64,000 nucleotides of DNA, from contig CM119268.1 of NCBI GenBank assembly GCA_051294375.1, positions 11,490,200-11,554,199 of the forward strand. The letters are read 5' to 3'. Of this stretch, positions 36,653 to 48,960 are shown piece by piece. The translations under genes and the position numbers were made by a program. This DNA is from Paraspadella gotoi (lineage: Eukaryota; Chaetognatha). The notes under the pieces are model-generated. The model was not told the origin of the DNA, searched no databases, and was given only the letters and a program-made list of their open reading frames with translations. Each line of letters starts with the position of its first letter. The first letter of the stretch is position 1.

Positions 36653-37525
36653 TTGATACTTAACGCCCTCTCGATCGACAGACACACAGAGAGACACAGA
36701 GATAACCAGGTGGGCCAATAGACGGACCTACCGACTGACTTCATCGTTCTCACCTGCACAGGAAGCAGAGTTTGTGATTTTCGCTGGGGAAGGCCCCGCG
36801 GGAAAAACAACAGGGAAAATTAGATTTGGCCAAACCGGTCGAAGAAGAGGCCCGGGGTAAGGTGCCGGTTCTGAGGGTTGGGTGGCGTTGGGGATTTAAG
36901 GAAGATATCGGGATCGTGTTTATCATCATTTTTAGTTTTTTTTAAAAATAAATTCCATCTTTATCTCATATATATATCGCTCCAGATTGAAGTCCCTGTA
37001 TGTCCGTTCAGTTAAAAAAGCCATCGACTCACCTCCCGACTCCTCGATATCCCGCCACGGCGTTGTCGACGTTGTTGTTGACGCGAAACTTGGCTGCGCC
37101 GTTGACGAGCCACTTGGCCTCGCCGGGTCGCGTCGACAGGATGGAAGGGGAGCTCTTGATTCGTAGCAGCGGCGGTCTCGGTCGGACGGTGCGCTGCGGA
37201 TGCTGCGGTCGCTGCTGCTTTTCCTCCTCTGATCCGGCGGCGACGACGACGAGCCGCATCTCGCTCATGGATTGACGCTGACGGAAAGAGATGCTCTTGC
37301 GGAGGGCTGGGGGGGGGGGAGAGGGAAGGGTAAGTTAAAGGTAATAAAGAAAATGGAAAGGAGAAAAAAGGAATATGTGAGCAAAAGTTGGCGGAACTAA
37401 AACACAAGTAGAAATATGAAAAAAAAAATTGTAGTAGAAAGAATAAATAAAATGAAGTTAAAAAAAGAACGAAGTAGACGACAAAATAATTAGGTTCTTG
37501 CCAACATTGCCCAATAGCTCATGGA

Positions 37526-37569
<44 letters not shown>

Positions 37570-39640
37570 GTCCCTGACAGCACTCAGCCGTGAAAAGGGG
37601 CGACAAATGGGTCATCCTGAGGTTGAAAAAAGGTCGTCGGTTGGTCGCTTCGCTTCCTTTCTCTTTCTATCTTATTTTCTTTCGACCTTCTGAGAAATCG
37701 ACGGACTGCAGGACTGACTGACGGACTGATTGAATAACTGAATGTTCAAATGAAAAGGTGTATAACCGAATAACTGAATGAGTGAAAAAAAAACTAATTA
37801 TGATACAAATTACAGATTGAATGATAAAACCACCCAACGTCCTTACCCTTGATAATTCCAGCGTTGAAAATCAACATGATGAAAAACGGAATCCAAAATT
37901 TGAGCAAATTTTCCAAGACGACTCGATAGACCCAGATGTATATCTGTAAAACAAATGGGAAAAACGTCATCATCATCTTTATCATCATCATCATAGTCAT
38001 CATCTTCATCATAATCTTCATCATCATAGTCTTCGTCAAACATCCAGAATAGGGACCAATGGACTCACCCATTACTTACCTGGTCTCTTCTCAGCCACGT
38101 CTTGTCTGGTTTTTTGCACCATGATTCTCTGTCCTGCGCCGGAGCGTCGAAATTGTGTTTGTACTCGAAAAAAAGCGGAATGTTGATGCAGATGCTCGCT
38201 GGGGAAAGAAAAAGCAAATTGAATTTGGAAAAATAAAACTAATAATTAGGATAAAAAAAAAATCGCTATATATATTTCTAAGAAAAAAAAAGCATATTGC
38301 AGTTAAGAAAACACGCAAGTTAGTTTAGTATAAATAACCAAAATAAAGGTAGCTATGAAGAAAAAGAACAAAAAAAGGATAATATTGGAGACGAGCAAAT
38401 GAGTGTGAAAAAAGCAAAGGGGCCAAAAAAAGGGAAAAAAATGCCGAAAAAAAAACAGCTGAATTTAATTTCGTATCTTTGGTCGGCGCGACTCATGGCG
38501 TCACTGGATTTTTATGCAGATTAGATAAACATGGGTCGACAGACGTTCAAAGAAAAAAAATTTCGCTGCAAAGCCGTTTTTTAGACCCCCCCCCAAATTT
38601 TAAACAGACGATAAAAATAATAAATTTTGTTGTTTTTTTTCTGAATTTTTTTTCGTCGCTACAACGTTTACAAATTCCCAAATTGTCGTAAAGATTAAGC
38701 ATTTTCCACGATTGCATTCTACGAATAACTAAAATATGCGAATGAGCTTTTCGCGTCATTCTTAGAAGAAATATTTACCGATTGCGAAGACGAAGAGCAT
38801 TTTGAAAGTCCTGGATCTGGTGCACATCGCGTTGAAGTGGAGCGGCTTCGCAACTGAGATGTAGCGCTCCACTGAGAGACCCACGGAGAACCAGATCGTC
38901 GTCGTGTAGAAGATTTCCTAAAAAGGAGAAGGGGGAGGGGAGAGTCATGTTCTTTGGCCTTGTTGACAGGGGCTTTGTCGACGTTGTTCACATCTTTTAC
39001 ATCTTTGTCGTTGTCATCGTCTAAAATCTTTTTAAAGTATTTGACGCCATTATCGTCAAAGTCGTCGTCGTCGTCTTCTTTGTCGTAATGATTATTGTGG
39101 ATGTCGTCGTCATTCCGTATTTTTTGTCCTTAACTCGTTCTAGTAGTAAATCTAATTAAATTTTCGTCAACTTTTTTACCTAATAACCTTTTTTAAAAAA
39201 TAATGACGTTCATTAATCAAAAAGATTAATTGCCTCAGAAAAACTATAAATCTACACAAATGAAAATTGTTTCTCAATTTTTAAACTTTAAAGGTTTCTG
39301 TTTTTTCCCTTCGTTTCGCAAGAAAAGGAAAAGATAAAAAAATTACGCAAAATTTTATTTCCCATAATTCATGGTGATTTTTGTGAAGCGTCGCTTAAAA
39401 ATAAAATCATTCGACGTTAAACATAAAAACAAAAACACGATTTTCCCCGACAGCGACAACGATATTATTTCTTATCAAATAAATATAAATAAATAAAAAA
39501 GAAAGAAAAATCCGAAATACGATTTCAAATTTGATTTTTCAACGACCGCGTTTATTCTTGAGGGGACAAATGGATAGGGGGGGAGAAGAGAGGGGAGGAA
39601 GGCGGGAGAGAGAGAGAGAGGGGAGAGAGAGAGAGAGAGA

Positions 39641-39688
<48 letters not shown>

Positions 39689-39830
39689 ACGCAAGATCCA
39701 GTCGCGTGATTAGTGTTTAAAAGGAAAAATTCCTATGCGATGCTCGCTGGAGGAAATAAAACTTCTGAAGCTTTCTTTTTCTTTTTCTATCTCTCCTCTT
39801 TCGTTTTGCTAACCTCTCAATTCTCTATCT

Positions 39831-39889
<59 letters not shown>

Positions 39890-40297
39890 TCTTCTCTCTC
39901 CTCTTCCTCCTCCCTCCTCTTATCTCTCTCTCAACGCGGACTTCCTTCGCCTCCATTTGCATCTGATTAGGTTCGCGACGAGGGGCTACTGGAACCGGGG
40001 TGGCCCATGGGCTTAGATAGATCTGGGGAGTAGGAGGTGGGGCTTCCCTCGACTCCCAAGTCGAAAAGAAAAGCTTTTCTCGGTGGGGGAGAATGTTTCT
40101 TTTGCCGGCCGCTAGGGTCTTTTTTTGGGGGAATTAAAATGACCAAGAAAAAAAAAACCGGGAGCAAGTTCGAGAAGGAGTCTACATTTGTTGAGTCGGC
40201 GGCTTTTTTTATTCGTTAGAATGAAACATAAACTTTACTGTTTTGCGAGGGAACTGTCGAGGATTTTTATCTCTCGATGGAAAGATATGGATGACAA

Positions 40298-40358
<61 letters not shown>

Positions 40359-43138
40359 GGTACCTTGAATTGGTGAATGATGAAGTATCTCCAGTGATCG
40401 TAACCGATATCACAAAGGTCTTCTTCAAAATCTTTCACTAAAAAACCGATCGTATCGACGCTGGAAAGTGAATTGGGAGTGAAGAAAGTTTATGTGAGAA
40501 AGTGAACATACGTAAAAATAAGTTAAATAGGTTGAATTAATTGTTTATGTACGTAGCAAAATTAATTTGTGTATTATTTTAATCATTGTTATTATTATTT
40601 TTTTATTATGAATTTCTTACAATGTCGTATACCTTAAACGTACTAAATAGACAAATTGAGACCGTTATCATGTCCCTCATGAAATTCGTGACACGTTCAC
40701 TCGATCTCCTCACGCACTCGCCTTTTTTTTAACCCGGTCGTCTGCCTGCCTCTCTTCCCTCAACTCTAATCAACGCTTCAAGGAAACGAAAAGTGGGGAG
40801 TGAGTTAAGGTAAGGCCGAGCGAGGCGTTGGAGGTAGGGGGCGCTTGAAGCGGAGCGGAAAAAATAAGGTAAGTCTGGTAAGTAAATTCGCAAGTGGATA
40901 AATTGCCACCTCGCTCAGAATCGTGTTGCTCTTGGCCTTCTGACTTCAAAGCCTTCCATCATCAGTAGGAACGGCTCTTTCGGCACCTGTATTTGAAGAA
41001 GTAAAAGATGCAGAAGAAGACGTTGGAGATGGAGATGGCGATGAAGTACATCGACGTCGGCGAGCGCATCCGTTGGAGGCGCCACACCACCGCGTTCAGG
41101 ATGTTGCCGATCACCTGGAGAGAAGGCCCGACGAGATACAGAGGTTGTCATTTTTTGTTTTTGTTATATAGGCGAGGGAATGTTTAAACAATTAAATTTT
41201 TAAAATCCGCGTTCCACATTTTATGGTTCGGACGGCGATGAATGACTTTTTCAAAGACTTGTTTAGAACGGAGCAAAGTTTACGGATAAATGTTAAAAAA
41301 ACTGAAACAAAATTAATGTCAAAAGAAATTAGAAAGAAGAATTAATCGAAAGGTTAAAAGGAGAAACAACTTTGAAGAACATACTACTAAAACAAAAAAG
41401 ATTAACCCAAAATGAAAAGGAAAACGTAAGTTCGAAGACCTTCTGGGCTCGTCACAAGTTTTTAAACTCATAAAAAGTTCATGCGTTCTCAACAGATGAG
41501 TGAAGAAAAACAGAATGCACCCATCGTTCATTATTTTGTTTATTTTCTTTTTTTTGGTTTCCGTAAACATTATAGGATGAAAATCGTCGTTATTCTCGTC
41601 GTCTTCGGGTCGTCTTCATCGTCATAATAGTAGTCGTCGTCGCTGGGAAAGACAAGCAAATTTTTCAATCAACTTCAACAAAAGCACAAAGTCGTTTTGA
41701 CGCCTGTCGGGAATATTGAGGAGAACACCCATGACGGAGGAGAATAGGGGGGAAAATAAAGAAGAACGCCCCACGGAGGAGAACATGGCGCGAAATGAAA
41801 ACAAGAACTCTAACCCTATACGGCTCATCGAAGGGTTAAAAAAAAAAAAAATCAAAAGCGCAGTGCGTATTAGAGTGATGTGAAAATGATAAAATTTTAG
41901 AAAATTAAAATTTAGCATATAAAACATGAAAATAAAAACTAATAAAATACTTTGGTAAATTTATTTTTTAATTTTATAAATTAGTGGGCACCAGTAATAA
42001 GTATATAATAAGTTAAAATTTCAAATTGCAAATTTTTAAATTTTAAGATCGGATTTGGATTCCTTGCAAAAAGTTGAAAGAAGAAAGTATAATTCTTTTT
42101 TAAAAATTCTTTCATTAAGTTGGTTAAAAATGTAAAAAAACTATATTTAAAATGTCGATTTTTAATTTCGAACTTAAAAATATAGTTTTTTATAATTTTA
42201 ACCTACTTCATGACATAATTTTTGAAAAAGATTTATATTTTCTTTTATCAACATTTAACGAGGAATCTGAATCTGTTCTCAGAATTTAAAAAAAAAAAAA
42301 TTAAAATTTTGACATTATATAAGCTGACTGGGCTACTATATTTGTAAAAAAAAAAATTATTACAGATTAATATTCACTAATATGATAGTTTTCAAGATAT
42401 AACTGCTAAATTTTGATTCCAAACTTTCACTTCACCCTAGTGCATATGTATACTAGGGAAAATGGAAAAAAAATCCATGAAAAACAAAAGACGGTCACTG
42501 GGAGCGAAGCCGGTGATTTACAAGAGAACCTTGCGCCTCTTAATTAGCGCATAAAAACATGAGCCTAATCAGAAAAGATGAGGTCGTCGAAGGCCGAGCT
42601 TAATAAGTCTACGGGAAAGAATACGGGTGATTGCCAGTTCATGCAAATCCTCGGCGAGCGGACCTGCCGAAACGTTGGGTTGCTCATTGCTCAATGCTTA
42701 TTCTCAAGGCTAATATGCTAATTGTTTTTACGTTGTCAATAGCGACAAGGGAAAATAAAAAACTTCGATCCAATGGTTTTTATATAAAGATTCCCTTACA
42801 TTTAATGGAGCTATCGGGGGATTTTAAATTCCATCAAAATATGTCGCAATAACTACACATCAGTGAATAATCAATTTTTCCCGCAAATGACTCAAGAATA
42901 ACGAAACAAAAAAAAACACATTAAAATAGCCTTAAAAGCTAAGACACTTTTTATGCGGCAAACTTCCTGATCGCCATTCCATATCTCCATTCGCTAAAAA
43001 TCCTTCAAGCACCATAACTCAATCTGGTCTACTCACCCCCAAAACGACAATCCCAGCGTTGACGAGATCGATAGCGATCTCCAACTTTGGGGCCGGGGAT
43101 TCGGTGAACTGTCTGCACGTCGTGTCGTTGCAATCCAT
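25578..43138 (-). CDS. Receptor 3: FMRFamide/myosuppressin-receptor-like GPCR, 14 exons, 984 aa, long tail
   Basis: Exons on the minus strand: 43138-43037, 41114-40987, 40460-40364, 38917-38779, 38198-38080, 37943-37847, 37306-37033, 36870-36836, 36128-36038, 35801-35722, 28431-28299, 27654-27347, 27206-26991, 26713-25578. All join in phase (2955 nt). Short N-terminus MDCNDTTC; TM1 is split by intron 1 (VLG/VIGNILNAVVWRLQR); TM2; C93 before TM3; TM3 ends SVERYISVAKPLHF (124-137); loop 2 has C183; TM5 IWVYRVVLENLLKFWIPFF; a long charged third cytoplasmic loop (about 228-350); TM6 CYITIFLVLILPAVV (362-376); TM7 ISYLLDAIKPSTDFLLYVIV (403-422). The PLH and SYLLDAIKPSTDF motifs fit the FMRFamide/myosuppressin receptor group. 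After TM7 come about 550 residues, Pro/Arg-rich then acidic, ending with repeated QDK/EDK motifs. The 35-bp exon 36870-36836 was chosen mainly by phase and is the weakest join. Confidence 0.85.
28299..28452 (-). other. TM7 exon of receptor 3 with CT-repeat acceptor
   Basis: The exon (28431-28299) encodes the TM7 block FRWISYLLDAIKPSTDFLLY. Its acceptor is preceded directly by a short CT repeat and CCCCAG. It follows a 7.3-kb intron, far longer than the others in this gene. Confidence 0.85.
28696..28772. repeat. (GA)n microsatellite in the 7.3-kb intron
   Basis: Interrupted GA tract in the intron between the TM6 and TM7 exons of receptor 3. Confidence 0.95.
29684..30190. repeat. Long degenerate purine (GA-rich) tract
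   Basis: About 500 bases almost entirely of A and G on the plus strand, built from GAGA with scattered G, C and T changes. It looks like an old, mutated GA microsatellite. The 169-codon Arg/Glu-rich frame across it is compositional. Confidence 0.85.
30627..30804. repeat. (CT)n microsatellite containing an N gap
   Basis: CT repeats on both sides of 119 N (30666-30784). The gap plainly falls inside an unresolved microsatellite. Confidence 0.95.
30963..31360. repeat. Purine minisatellite, about 30-bp units
   Basis: Tandem, imperfect AGAAGGAGATT-AGAAGGAGAGAA-GGAAATG units with variable spacing. Open frames repeat RRRLEGEKEM. Both strands are open and the repeat alone explains the frames, so I treat it as non-coding minisatellite inside the receptor 3 intron. 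Confidence 0.8.
31748..31993. repeat. Two (CT)n microsatellites
   Basis: Interrupted CT blocks at 31748-31889 and 31952-31993, in the 7.3-kb receptor 3 intron. Confidence 0.9.
32566..32632. repeat. (GA)n microsatellite
   Basis: GA tract with one AAAG interruption. Confidence 0.95.
33230..33359. repeat. (AAGC)n and (GAAA)n tetranucleotide microsatellites
   Basis: A short AAGC run near 33237-33258 is followed by about 90 bases of GAAA units. The flanking 32.9-33.2 kb is also A/G-rich. Confidence 0.9.
34350..34408. repeat. (CT)n microsatellite
   Basis: CT tract with one TTTC interruption, in the 7.3-kb receptor 3 intron. Confidence 0.95.
34590..34790. repeat. Degenerate (GAAA)n tract
   Basis: About 200 bases of GAAA, GAAT and GAAAGAAAG units. 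Phe/Ser/Leu frames on the other strand are artefacts. Confidence 0.85.
34916..35220. repeat. 79-bp tandem repeat, four units, each with a hairpin
   Basis: Units begin CAAGCTGATACGCCAAC at 34916, 34995, 35074 and 35153, an exact 79-bp period, with one or two substitutions between copies. Each unit contains CGCCAAC, nine bases, then GTTGGCG: a 7-bp inverted repeat able to form a stem-loop. The rest is AT-rich. It lies in the 7.3-kb intron of receptor 3. Confidence 0.95.
36545..36650. repeat. (GA)n microsatellite
   Basis: Over 100 bases of GA, the longest ungapped GA tract here, in receptor 3 intron 8. Confidence 0.95.
37530..37568. repeat. (CT)n microsatellite
   Basis: Clean CT tract of about 19 units in receptor 3 intron 6. 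Confidence 0.95.
37968..38040. repeat. (CAT)n trinucleotide repeat at an intron start
   Basis: Imperfect CAT/CTT repeat in intron 5 of receptor 3, close to the TM5 exon acceptor at 37944. Confidence 0.8.
39601..39933. repeat. Divergent pair of microsatellites: (GA)n then (CT)n
   Basis: GA tract at 39601-39686 and CT tract at 39834-39933, separated by about 150 unique bases. The two could pair as a long imperfect inverted repeat in intron 3 of receptor 3. Confidence 0.9.
40299..40357. repeat. (CT)n tract at the 5' splice site of receptor 3 intron 3
   Basis: GA on the plus strand, CT on the gene's strand. It starts within about seven bases of the donor AAG|GTACCG (exon end 40364). Confidence 0.9.
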
Positions 43139-43785
43139 CTTTGCCTCACTGGGACTTTTATTTATTTTTTTCTTGATGTCGATGTTTGTTTATTTCTTTT
43201 TTTATCGTCGATTTTTATTCCTCTTTCATCTGGCGAGTCTGCGCGCGCAGCTGACGAATGTTCCATCGACGCGAGGCGACGCTGATCTCGCTGAGGTAAT
43301 TTTTTTTTCTTTTTCCGTTGTGTTTGCTTTCGTTTGAGTTTTCTTTTTTGTGTTTTTTTTTCTTTCGATCTTCGTTATTTTGAGAATTGTCTCGATCCGA
43401 AATAGTGTTTTATTTTTTTTTATCGTTCTTCTTGTTTCGTGATCTGTTATTTTTTCTTGTTTATCTTTCTTCAGTGAGAGAAGCGTGAAGTCAAAAGGCG
43501 TGACGACTGACGGGAAACACCGGCGTCCAACCAGACGATATGTGAACGAAGTTGTCACTCTCTAACATTCTTTTCGATCAATCACTCACGTGCGTCACGC
43601 ACTATTTTTTTTCGATGGTACATTTGACTTTTTTTATATTTCGAACTCCAATTATTTTGTTTCAACCATTTACTTCATTCGTTCTTGGGGTCACCAGTCG
43701 AGAGAAGTAAAAAATGATTTCGATTAAGAATTTTTTATTTTATTTTATTTAATTGGTAAATAATGAGATAGGTCGGGAGAGCATG

Positions 43786-43898
<113 letters not shown>

Positions 43899-45384
43899 AA
43901 AAGAGCGAGCTGCCCTAAACAAAAAACCCCTTTATGCGTCAAGCGTCCTTTTTTCGTTTCTTATCTGGGATTTCGTATCCTTAAAAAGTTTTTCATTTTT
44001 CGAGTTTTTTACGATTGCGTATTCCAGAGGCGAAGTTGGAAAAAAAAAGCGGCGATTGAGAGGATTTCAAAGAGATTCACTTTGGTTCACGTGAGAGAAA
44101 AAGAAATCGTTCGTGAAAAATAATAAAAACATTCGTGATTCAACCTTTTTTTAGTTTTTAATTCCTCGTCATTCGGATTTCGATAACAATTTTAACTTTC
44201 AAGTCTCTATTATCAGATGATGTTCAAACAAACGCTGAGGGCAAACTGGAGGCAGCTGGGTACGAATCCGTACGTCCGTTCCTGTTCGTCTCACGTCCAT
44301 TCGAGATTCGAAAGAGTTCCCGGTGAGGTTATCGAACTCTCTCTCTATCTCTCTCCCTCGCGCCCGAGTTTCGCCCTCACCTCTTTTTTTATCATCTCTA
44401 TCGACGAAATTCTTACCCAATTAAGAGTTTTTATGTTCGATAAAAGAAAAGTTTTGAATTTACAAGTTTTTGTGTTATTTTTTGTTTATTCATGTCTTTT
44501 TTATATAAAGATCGTTTTCCCTTAAAATCCATTCGGAGAAATTTTTACAGATATTAAATTTTCCCTCCCAGTTTTACAGGAAAATTAGAATTTATATATC
44601 TTTTTAGATTTCGAACAAAAATTTTTCTTCTATGACTGGATATCGGGTTAAAAAATGTAGAGTTTATGTTGATTTAGCCGATGAGTAGTTGTTTGCTTAA
44701 CTTTGGCGTCGGAGAATATTTAGTTTTACCAATCATTATTTGTTTTTGAAATGAGTGGTCTCATCAATTAATACCTAGTAGGAATTATTCCATTTCGTTC
44801 AAACGATGTCGACTGTGGAGATATCGTGATTTGGATGTTCTTAACGAGTGGTCGTTCATTGTATTCAAAATATATTAACGAAACGCCTGAAAGAAAAAAA
44901 AATGTTTTAGATAGTAAAGTTATCATCAATTACGACGCGACCGACCGACTGAAAAGTGACTTAGAGAGTTGCGCCGCAACTAAAAAAGAGAATGAAAAAC
45001 ATTATTAAGATTTAATTCGTAGATTTTTCTTCATCCAAGAACCAGTTCATCGTCTCAGGAGGGAAGGCGAAACACATCATTTGCCTTTCGTTTTTACGAA
45101 AACAAAACAAACGGAAAAGAAAAAAAATCACGACGAACGAAAGACATTAAATTTTTAAAAGCCAGTGGCATATCTAATCATCTTTCTATTTTAAAATACA
45201 CCTAATTTATTTATAAAGAAAACTCATGTTTAGAATCATAATTCTTTTCTGTCTCGGAGGAAAAAGAAAGATAGAGAAAAAAACATTGAATGACGTCGAC
45301 GACCGTGGGACAAGAGGGTTTGGGGGTGGGGTGGGCAAGGAGGGGGGAGAATTCAAGGAAATAGAGATTATGGCAAAATGATCA

Positions 45385-45540
45385 CGACGACGATAGCGAC
45401 GACGACGATAGCGACGACGACGATAACGACGAGCTCGAATCTAGAAGGAAGAAGATGATATCTCGGTGAGAAAGACGAACGCGACGAAGACGATGACGAA
45501 GACGAGGATAATCGTAATGACGACGACGACAGCGAAGAAA
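45385..45540. repeat. (CGA)n-rich trinucleotide patch
   Basis: Interrupted ACG/CGA repeats with GATAGCGACGACGAC motifs three times in a row. No convincing frame. Confidence 0.8.
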
Positions 45541-46434
45541 AAAAAAAGAAGTAAATGCCGCTAAATCGAGGGAGAGAATCTGAACCGGAATGAGATCGTG
45601 ATTAAATAGATGGGAGAGTTATGAGACGGAGCGCTTTAGAAAAGAGGAAGGAGGAAGGAAGGAAAGAGAAGAAGAGAGGAAACTGAAGAGGAAGAAAGGA
45701 TGCGTGAGAGAGGTAATGATAGATCGAGCATCACGTGAGTGGAAAAAGGGACCGTCAGGAATCCTTATTTTTTTTTTATCGTTTCTTTTTCGTCTGCTTT
45801 TTTTACTTTTCTACAAGGAGTTTACGATGTTTATTATTTTCCTTGCTAATTTGATCAAAATTTACTTCGAGTCGTTGTTATGTCCCTTAATTATGAATAA
45901 ATATTTTATTAATGACTAAGGTCAATTAAACATATGTATTTATCAAATTTAGGTTTTGATGTTTTGTTTTCTTTTATCGTTTCTTTCGTTCAACTGTAAG
46001 GTTCTTGAATTTTATTTTTGGCTTGCGTATGTTCTTTGAAGAAAATGTGCTCTCTGGGCTCTCTAGCGACCGAAAATTGAGAGAGAGAGAGAAGAGAGAG
46101 AGAGAGAAGAGGAGAGAGAGGAGAGACCAAGAGAGAGAGAGAGAAGAAGGAGAGGAGAAGATAGAGCCAAAGAAAAAGAGGATCAAAAGGAACATCTATC
46201 ATAGAAAGCGATATTTTCAGATGCATTAAGAAAAAAAGAAATTGGGAAAAAAAATGTGGGAGAATAATTTTCTTTTTCATCCAAAGGAAAATCGAACGAA
46301 AATTGGGAAGAGGTCATTTTTTTTTTCGTTGGCTCCAGGGTGTCGACCCCGTTTGTAATTAAAAAAAAAATGGGCCCCTTGAGAATCGGATATCTTGCAC
46401 GGATCAAATTTTAATCAACGGTTTAGTTTTACTT

Positions 46435-46521
46435 ACATTCTTGTAAGAGATTTTTTTTCCTGAGTGATCATTAAAATACATGAAAAAATAAGAATTGTTG
46501 GATCTTTCATCGTCTTCCATC
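46435..46521 (-). CDS. Candidate first coding exon, about 28 aa, gene not identified
   Basis: On the minus strand, GGCCAAGATGG gives an ATG in good context at about 46521. The frame MEDDERSNNSYFFMYFND continues to a strong donor AAT|GTAAGT. NNS is a possible glycosylation site. I found no following exon, so this may be a chance frame with a good splice signal or an upstream exon of a gene I missed. Confidence 0.25.
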
Positions 46522-46599
46522 TTGGCCACACTGACAGAAACTCGGTTCGTAATTACCACCAAGACGAAACTGGAGAATGGAGAACTCTTGAGACAGAAT

Positions 46600-46606
46600 T
46601 GTAAAC

Positions 46607-46642
<36 letters not shown>
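46600..46642. repeat. (GA)n microsatellite
   Basis: Short clean GA tract. Confidence 0.95.
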
Positions 46643-46644
<2 letters not shown>

Positions 46645-46807
46645 AAACAGTAGTTCACTTCCTCACGTCCCCGGTTGACATTCGTTGGTGATTCGCCGGT
46701 GATTCATCACCGAGACGAAAATGAGATCTGCAGATTGGAGGACATGAGACAACGGACCGCCTTGGGCCTTATTTTTCCAAAGCGCCCCGTTTCGTCCTAA
46801 ATTCGAA

Positions 46808-46975
46808 ATGACTTTAGGGTTAAGGGTTAAAGTTAGAGATTAAGGTTAAAATTAATAATTAAGGTTAGGGTTAAAAACTAAATAAGGTATAGGGATTAAA
46901 GTTAAGGATTAGGTCTAAGGTTTGATAATAGATTAACATTTGGTATTTAAATTAAAATCAAAATTAGGGATAATG
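46808..46975. repeat. Degenerate telomere-like GGTTAA array
   Basis: Repeated AGGGTTAA, AAGGTTA and TTAGGGTTAA units, clearly degenerate, on the plus strand. The complementary orientation occurs near 2870-2935 (CCTAACCCTAAACCCC). Consistent with interstitial remnants of a TTAGGG-type telomere repeat or simple-sequence drift. Confidence 0.6.
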
Positions 46976-47600
46976 GAATAGGACGGAACAGATCGAACAG
47001 AAAAGGCGCGCTTTTGGAAAAGAGAGCCCGGACTTTCACTGACATAGAAATAAAGGAAATGAGAGAGGAATGTGCAGACCGTCTAGATGATTCTTTTTTG
47101 CTGATTGAAAGTCAATTATATAAAGGATTACAATTTATGTGTTAACAATTTCATCAATTGTCTACAAAGAATGAGCTACGTCTTACTAAATGAACGTAGG
47201 TAATGAATTCAAGATAAAAACATTTTACAAATGGCGAAAAATGAAGTGAATGTTACAAAAAAATGAAGGAAAGAAAAAGGAAAGAAATTCAAGCGACATC
47301 CTAAGCTCGTTTCATTTTCTTTTACTTTTTTTGTATTCACTTTTTGCTATTTAAAAACCGAGTTGATTTTTTTCTAAGAAACGACCCATCTACTTTCACG
47401 TAGTGTACTTTCTTACTTCCCACTTAACAGTCACTAAAACCAAAAAGAAATACAGAAAAACAGAAAAAAATGAAAAGATGATCACAAAACAGAAACAAAA
47501 GGAGAAGGTGGAGATAAGAAAAAAAGAGCGAAGAAAGAGAAAACGATAAAAGACGAAGATGAAGCCAAAAAATAGCGAGACGGTGACACACGAGTGGAAA

Positions 47601-47602
<2 letters not shown>

Positions 47603-47660
<58 letters not shown>
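47603..47660. repeat. (GA)n microsatellite
   Basis: Clean GA tract of about 29 units. Confidence 0.95.
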
Positions 47661-47662
<2 letters not shown>

Positions 47663-48892
47663 TAAAAAAACCCAGAGACAAACGTATAGTAAATACGTAG
47701 GCTTTGTAATGTGTATGTGTTATGTTGGTAATATTGTTGGTAATACATAAAAAAAGAGATTTGATGATGAGAAAGTATTTTTATTAATAGCTTGGTCTGT
47801 TTTGATATATTGTCAACATTGACTCTCTTATTCGTCCGATTTTGTTACAGACTGGAGGCCATGAGAGAAGATAAAGATGGCGTCAGAGGCGATCAATCAC
47901 TCGCGTATTGGAAAAGATTTTCTCTGGAGAAGCCCGCGTTGTATCACCGGATATATTGCGCTTTCATTAGCATTCAATTATACGATCATTGGATAAAATA
48001 AATTGATAATAGTTCGACAGGGGAAAGAAGGTTAAGACTCTTAGGCAAATTAAGAGAAAGAATTAACCGGTTAAGCCATCATTTTTCCCCGAGAGGGCGC
48101 AGGGGGTGACCCAGAAGGTTGGCGAGGGGGTAAAAAACAACCTGGGTGGAAAAGGTAGTAGTGTGGGCTGAGCGAGGGGCGAATCGTTTTGATCCAACAC
48201 AGTTATGCCCCTCGATTCGGGTCATTGACCCGCCTGTCTTCTGCCGTCAACGTGCGCGGCTCACCCACAAGGATCCCCTCGGTTTTGTTTTCCGTGAACA
48301 TTTATTCTGGAGGGGGGGGGCGAAGGGGGGCAGGAGGCTGAGGGAAGGGAGGTGCGAGGCGAGAATAAGAAACATTGCCTCTTTTTTTATTTTTCTCTTT
48401 AATTTCTTTCTATTTTTTTTCTTTCACATTTTTTCAACGGCTTTCCTTTTTCCTCCATTTTGATTTCTACTACTTTCTTTTTCCGCTTAATTTCCTTCCG
48501 CTCTTTTTCTCTCTTTTATCTCTTTTATTACCTTTTTTTTCTCTCTTCGTCTTTTCCTCTTCGTATTTCGTTTTTCATTGCTTTCGTAATTGGCTCACTT
48601 TTTTATTCTAGTATTTTTCCATTATCTCTCTTTCTTTATTGTTTTAATTTTTTTAGCTAAACTTTTCTTGTACTAATCTTTTTTGATTATTTAAATATTT
48701 CCGTCCGTCTATACATACCTAAATCTCTTTTTTTTTCCTTCTTTTTCCTCGTCAATTTCTTTTCTATCTTTTTCTCCTTCCTTCTTTTTCACCTTTTCTC
48801 TCTTCTCTTCTCCCTTCCTTCTTCTTCCGCATAACGAGAGGCGTCCATCGGAATTTTCGTTCAACGACGCGCCGTTGGGAGAAGGAAAAGCC

Positions 48893-48960
48893 GCCACAGC
48901 CGTCGCCGCCGCGTCGCCGCCGCGTCGCCGCCGCGTCGCCGCCGCGCCGCCGCCCCCTTC
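48893..48960. repeat. CG-rich minisatellite, 12-bp units
   Basis: GTCGCCGCCGC-type unit repeated about four times. Arg/Gly/Ala frames across it are open on both strands and explained by the repeat. Confidence 0.85.

Noticed and set aside
36741-36790. 30-bp exon (SENHKLCFLC) for receptor 3 between 36790 and 36760
   Set aside because: It has a good acceptor and donor, but its phase cannot join the next exon (immediate stop). The 35-bp exon at 36870-36836 fits both neighbours.
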